Assembly: GCA_023135255.1 (NCBI GenBank)
Contig: JAGLTN010000110.1
Location: 1 to 6,686 of the forward strand
Direction of reading: 5' to 3'
Length of the DNA: 6,686 nucleotides
Source of the DNA: Planctomycetota bacterium
GTDB lineage: Bacteria > Planctomycetota > Phycisphaerae > Sedimentisphaerales > Anaerobacaceae
This document shows, in pieces, positions 6,001-6,686 of this stretch. Both the position numbers and the translations under genes were made by a program. The notes beneath the pieces were generated by a model. That model was not told where the DNA came from and did not search any database. It was given only the letters and a program-made list of their open reading frames with translations. Positions within the stretch are counted from its first letter, which is position 1. Each line of letters opens with the position of its first letter.

Positions 6001-6584
6001 CCAGGAGACGCGGTGACGATGCGCATGCTGATAAGTGGGAAGATAAATTGAAAAGGCTTCGGTATGGGATAGATAAAAATCTTACAAGAGAAGTTGACGG
6101 GAAAAAGGTTTATCTGGAAATGAGGCTGCCTGACGGTAGTGGTGGAAAGCCTATGCACGATATGGGATGGGTTAATTTTTCGCCTGTGGCTGCTCAGTGG
6201 GAAGCTTTGGACAGAGAGGTGCTGGTTAATACGATCGATCTGCTTAGAAGTAAAGCTATGCAAACTTTAGCGGATGGGACCAAGTGGCTGCCTACGGATT
6301 GGTATGAAGATAAGGGGCCTTCACCTGAGATCATTGGTAAGGGTATCGGTTGGGAGATTGATTTTTGCAGACAGCAGGGGCAGTGGTGGCGGATCATGGA
6401 AATATTTGAGATGCTGGAGAAGGTTAATACTACTGAGCTTTATATGGAGGGGGCTGGCTATCGGGATGGCAAGCTTATCGTTAAGGACGCTGGTAATGGC
6501 GAGCAGACATGCTGGTGGAGCTGGGCGATGGCGAGGCTTCGTAAGGATATGGGAATGGATGCCAAGCCTAAACGATGGGATTAA
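3054..6584 (+). CDS. Secreted multidomain SASA esterase fused to a putative alpha/alpha-barrel glycosidase module
   Basis: This 1176-aa protein has a signal peptide (1-23, SVGLA|DVRL), then an N-terminal beta domain and SASA/SGNH hydrolase core clearly paralogous to the first esterase. GGQSNM has nucleophile Ser116, WYQGEAN is at 298-304 and DIHP has Asp378/His380. Block II is unusual: the paralogue's SSWGGTPAE reads CCCPSTPAE (197-205), so the oxyanion-hole glycines are missing. The C-terminal beta domain occurs twice in tandem (about 404-511 and 514-620). Residues about 620-1176 do not match a family I can name. Their helix-rich repeats (YDGMYPRTTGGVASLLLETG, EYRFWHCYDLLTQSFNGAAW, CWWSWAMARLRKDMG) resemble (alpha/alpha)6-barrel glycosidases. 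A beta-sandwich-like insertion (about 730-866, with FVFTSPVKVEAGKKYYVRI) resembles a carbohydrate-binding jelly roll. AAGGA at 3041-3045 supports the start. Probable role: extracytoplasmic deacetylation coupled to glycan cleavage or binding; substrate unknown. Confidence 0.9.
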   Translation: MKNKSAFLFISVLVLILCSVGLADVRLGSLFGDYMVIQRGMKVPVWGWAEPGEKVAVKASWKWGAVKTVADDNGEWMVKVNAPKAGGPFDIEVSGNNTIKIKNVLCGDVWVCGGQSNMAFYVRNSDNAKEEIANSDYPGIRLLKVGAVVAQERQRDIETKGWDVCGAGTVGWFSATSYFFGREIHKELGVPIGLIMCCCPSTPAEAWVSRETLEADEDLKVILDKVEVAMERYPQAMEGYKMWMAKWKKAAAKAKAQGKNAPYKPQVPRGRDHVCYPTGLFNGSLSPLMPYGIKGAIWYQGEANASRAYEYRKLLPAMIGNWRQEWGQGDFSFYLVEIAPFGYWEPVLSEMRESQRIVVDSVANCGMAQTIDIGDVHDIHPTNKQDVGKRLALVALAKTYGKKGIIYSGPVYKEMKVEGDKIRLFFDHLHGGLECRGDELNYFTIAGGDEKFVDAKAEIDGDTILVHSDKVKEPVAVRFAWGDTLVPNLFNKAGLPCSCFRTDDWPGITADRKGFVYSGPIYREMKIEGNKIKVFFDFAANGLVKANGDFNQFEIAGEDHRFYPADTEFGHDWIVCFSDKVAKPIAVRYGWGETDAQNLLNKECMFAGPFRTDSWADKEQVKAKLRSKFFEKLYSKTYYSLVDRIEEDGYIEESLTGAYDGMYPRTTGGVASLLLETGDYANAKKILNLDLQVASQYGMERLPHVIGKHRGRLIRPVADADNIAQAKTNHVVHHLKQGGGSAVSFVAGSDKAIKAVEAAVRSKKSNGKFVLSLRESADGEVLGSSEFFVNANMQDELWKRFVFTSPVKVEAGKKYYVRIDFVGKGRPWWMGYKRLNESDGFGANFLVKREGKKSYWFEQSREAGGFAIDTGDLGHEDDEEYFIISDFDEVDGQAHVPMAWARLVSKTGDKEFEDKWYEYLAKIIDRASDFPYFMYGNNPTWGFVDLVLCPSFEHSREYRFWHCYDLLTQSFNGAAWQAMADVARRRGDDAHADKWEDKLKRLRYGIDKNLTREVDGKKVYLEMRLPDGSGGKPMHDMGWVNFSPVAAQWEALDREVLVNTIDLLRSKAMQTLADGTKWLPTDWYEDKGPSPEIIGKGIGWEIDFCRQQGQWWRIMEIFEMLEKVNTTELYMEGAGYRDGKLIVKDAGNGEQTCWWSWAMARLRKDMGMDAKPKRWD
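4272..4568 (+). repeat. Internal duplicated C-terminal beta domain, copy 1
   Basis: Codons 407-505 run from YSGPVYKEM to FRTDDW. This copy occupies the same place as the single C-terminal domain of the first esterase (YSGPIYKEM...FRTDDW) and is the ancestral one by position. It shares about 48 of 99 residues with copy 2, without gaps. Confidence 0.9.
4602..4898 (+). repeat. Internal duplicated C-terminal beta domain, copy 2
   Basis: Codons 517-615 run from YSGPIYREM to FRTDSW. The offset from copy 1 is exactly 110 codons (330 bp) at both ends. The DNA has diverged, with only short identical stretches such as ttcaggacggat, so the duplication is old. It links the esterase half to the glycosidase-like half. 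Confidence 0.9.
4911..6581 (+). other. Unassigned C-terminal module of the fusion protein
   Basis: Residues about 620-1176 have no counterpart in the first esterase. Regularly spaced aromatic-rich amphipathic segments and conserved-looking acidic residues (YDGMYPRTTGG at about 660, WLPTDWYEDKGPSPE near 1080, WEIDF near 1102) suggest an alpha/alpha-barrel glycosidase or lyase fold. The beta-rich segment about 730-866 breaks it and reads like a carbohydrate-binding sandwich. The family assignment is inference, and no catalytic pair can be named safely. Confidence 0.5.
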
Positions 6585-6586
6585 CC

Positions 6587-6615
6587 TTGCATTTTAAGCC
6601 CTTCTATGGTATAAT
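6587..6615 (+). promoter_or_regulatory. Promoter for a gene beyond the right edge
   Basis: TTGCAT (6587-6592), a 17-bp spacer and TATAAT (6610-6615) with an extended TGn at 6607-6609 make the best promoter in the window. It starts three bases past the fusion gene stop codon. Transcription would begin near 6622, placing the palindromic element at 6628 at the very start of the transcript or just downstream of the start site. Confidence 0.7.
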
Positions 6616-6627
6616 TTAGTCATATTG

Positions 6628-6686
6628 TACCCTTCAGGGTAAGAAATGTTCGCGAATAAATCCGTAACTTCTTATCTTTGAGTTAT
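6628..6686 (+). repeat. Leader repeat element, copy 2 (next gene's leader)
   Basis: The 20 bases at 6628-6647 are identical to positions 2-21. CGCGAATAAA (6651-6660) and AACTT (6666-6670) match 66-75 and 81-85 of the first leader. This predicts that a related or co-regulated gene starts shortly after the window. No terminator for the fusion gene is visible between its stop codon and this promoter. Confidence 0.75.

Noticed and set aside
5466..6263. 265-aa open frame on the minus strand inside the fusion gene
   Set aside because: Antisense to a well-supported frame, composition typical of shadow ORFs, no recognisable motif.
1..6686. DGR reverse transcriptase, template repeat, CRISPR array, transposase, tRNA or rRNA
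   Set aside because: Looked for in both strands and not found; no YxDD-bearing reverse-transcriptase frame, no regular spacer-repeat array, no transposase-like frame.

Overview
The window (about 45% G+C by eye) looks like polysaccharide-degradation accessory DNA from a planctomycete, most likely a Phycisphaerae/Sedimentisphaerales-type bacterium. This rests on recognition, not on a search. The clues are two secreted SASA-family (sialate O-acetylesterase-like) esterases, and a secreted FGE/SUMF1-fold protein that opens with a single dockerin-like EF-hand (DINNDGIVDYKD...), a combination I associate with that group.

Layout. 1-134: leader of the first esterase gene, with a 20-bp palindromic element at its left edge, an extended -10 box and a Shine-Dalgarno. 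135-1670 (+): a 511-aa secreted SASA esterase with the catalytic motifs intact, followed by a strong intrinsic terminator (1700-1734). 1735-1859: a gap with short direct repeats and a compact hairpin. 1860-2765 (-): a 301-aa secreted FGE-fold protein, convergent with the first esterase. 2766-3053: divergent intergenic region with a promoter for each neighbour. 3054-6584 (+): a 1176-aa secreted fusion of a SASA esterase, a second tandem copy of its C-terminal beta domain, and a roughly 560-residue module resembling an alpha/alpha-barrel glycosidase interrupted by a beta-sandwich. 6585-6686: promoter and leader of a gene beyond the window. This leader repeats the element found at position 2.

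How the genes may work together. The two esterases are paralogues and probably remove O-acetyl groups from a glycan outside the cytoplasm. The larger one couples this to a putative glycosidase module. The shared leader element ties the first esterase to the unseen gene on the right, which suggests co-regulation.

Most notable observation. The last 35 codons of the FGE-fold gene look like the variable region of a diversity-generating retroelement (DGR). G+C rises abruptly to 76%, A is depleted, and 23 of 28 codons end in C. The substituted codons fall exactly at the positions that FGE/C-type-lectin DGR targets vary, inside a constant framework. The first catalytic cysteine of true FGE is absent. 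A compact hairpin with a GAA loop lies 57 bp past the stop codon. No reverse transcriptase or template repeat is present in the window, so any DGR would have to act from elsewhere in the genome.
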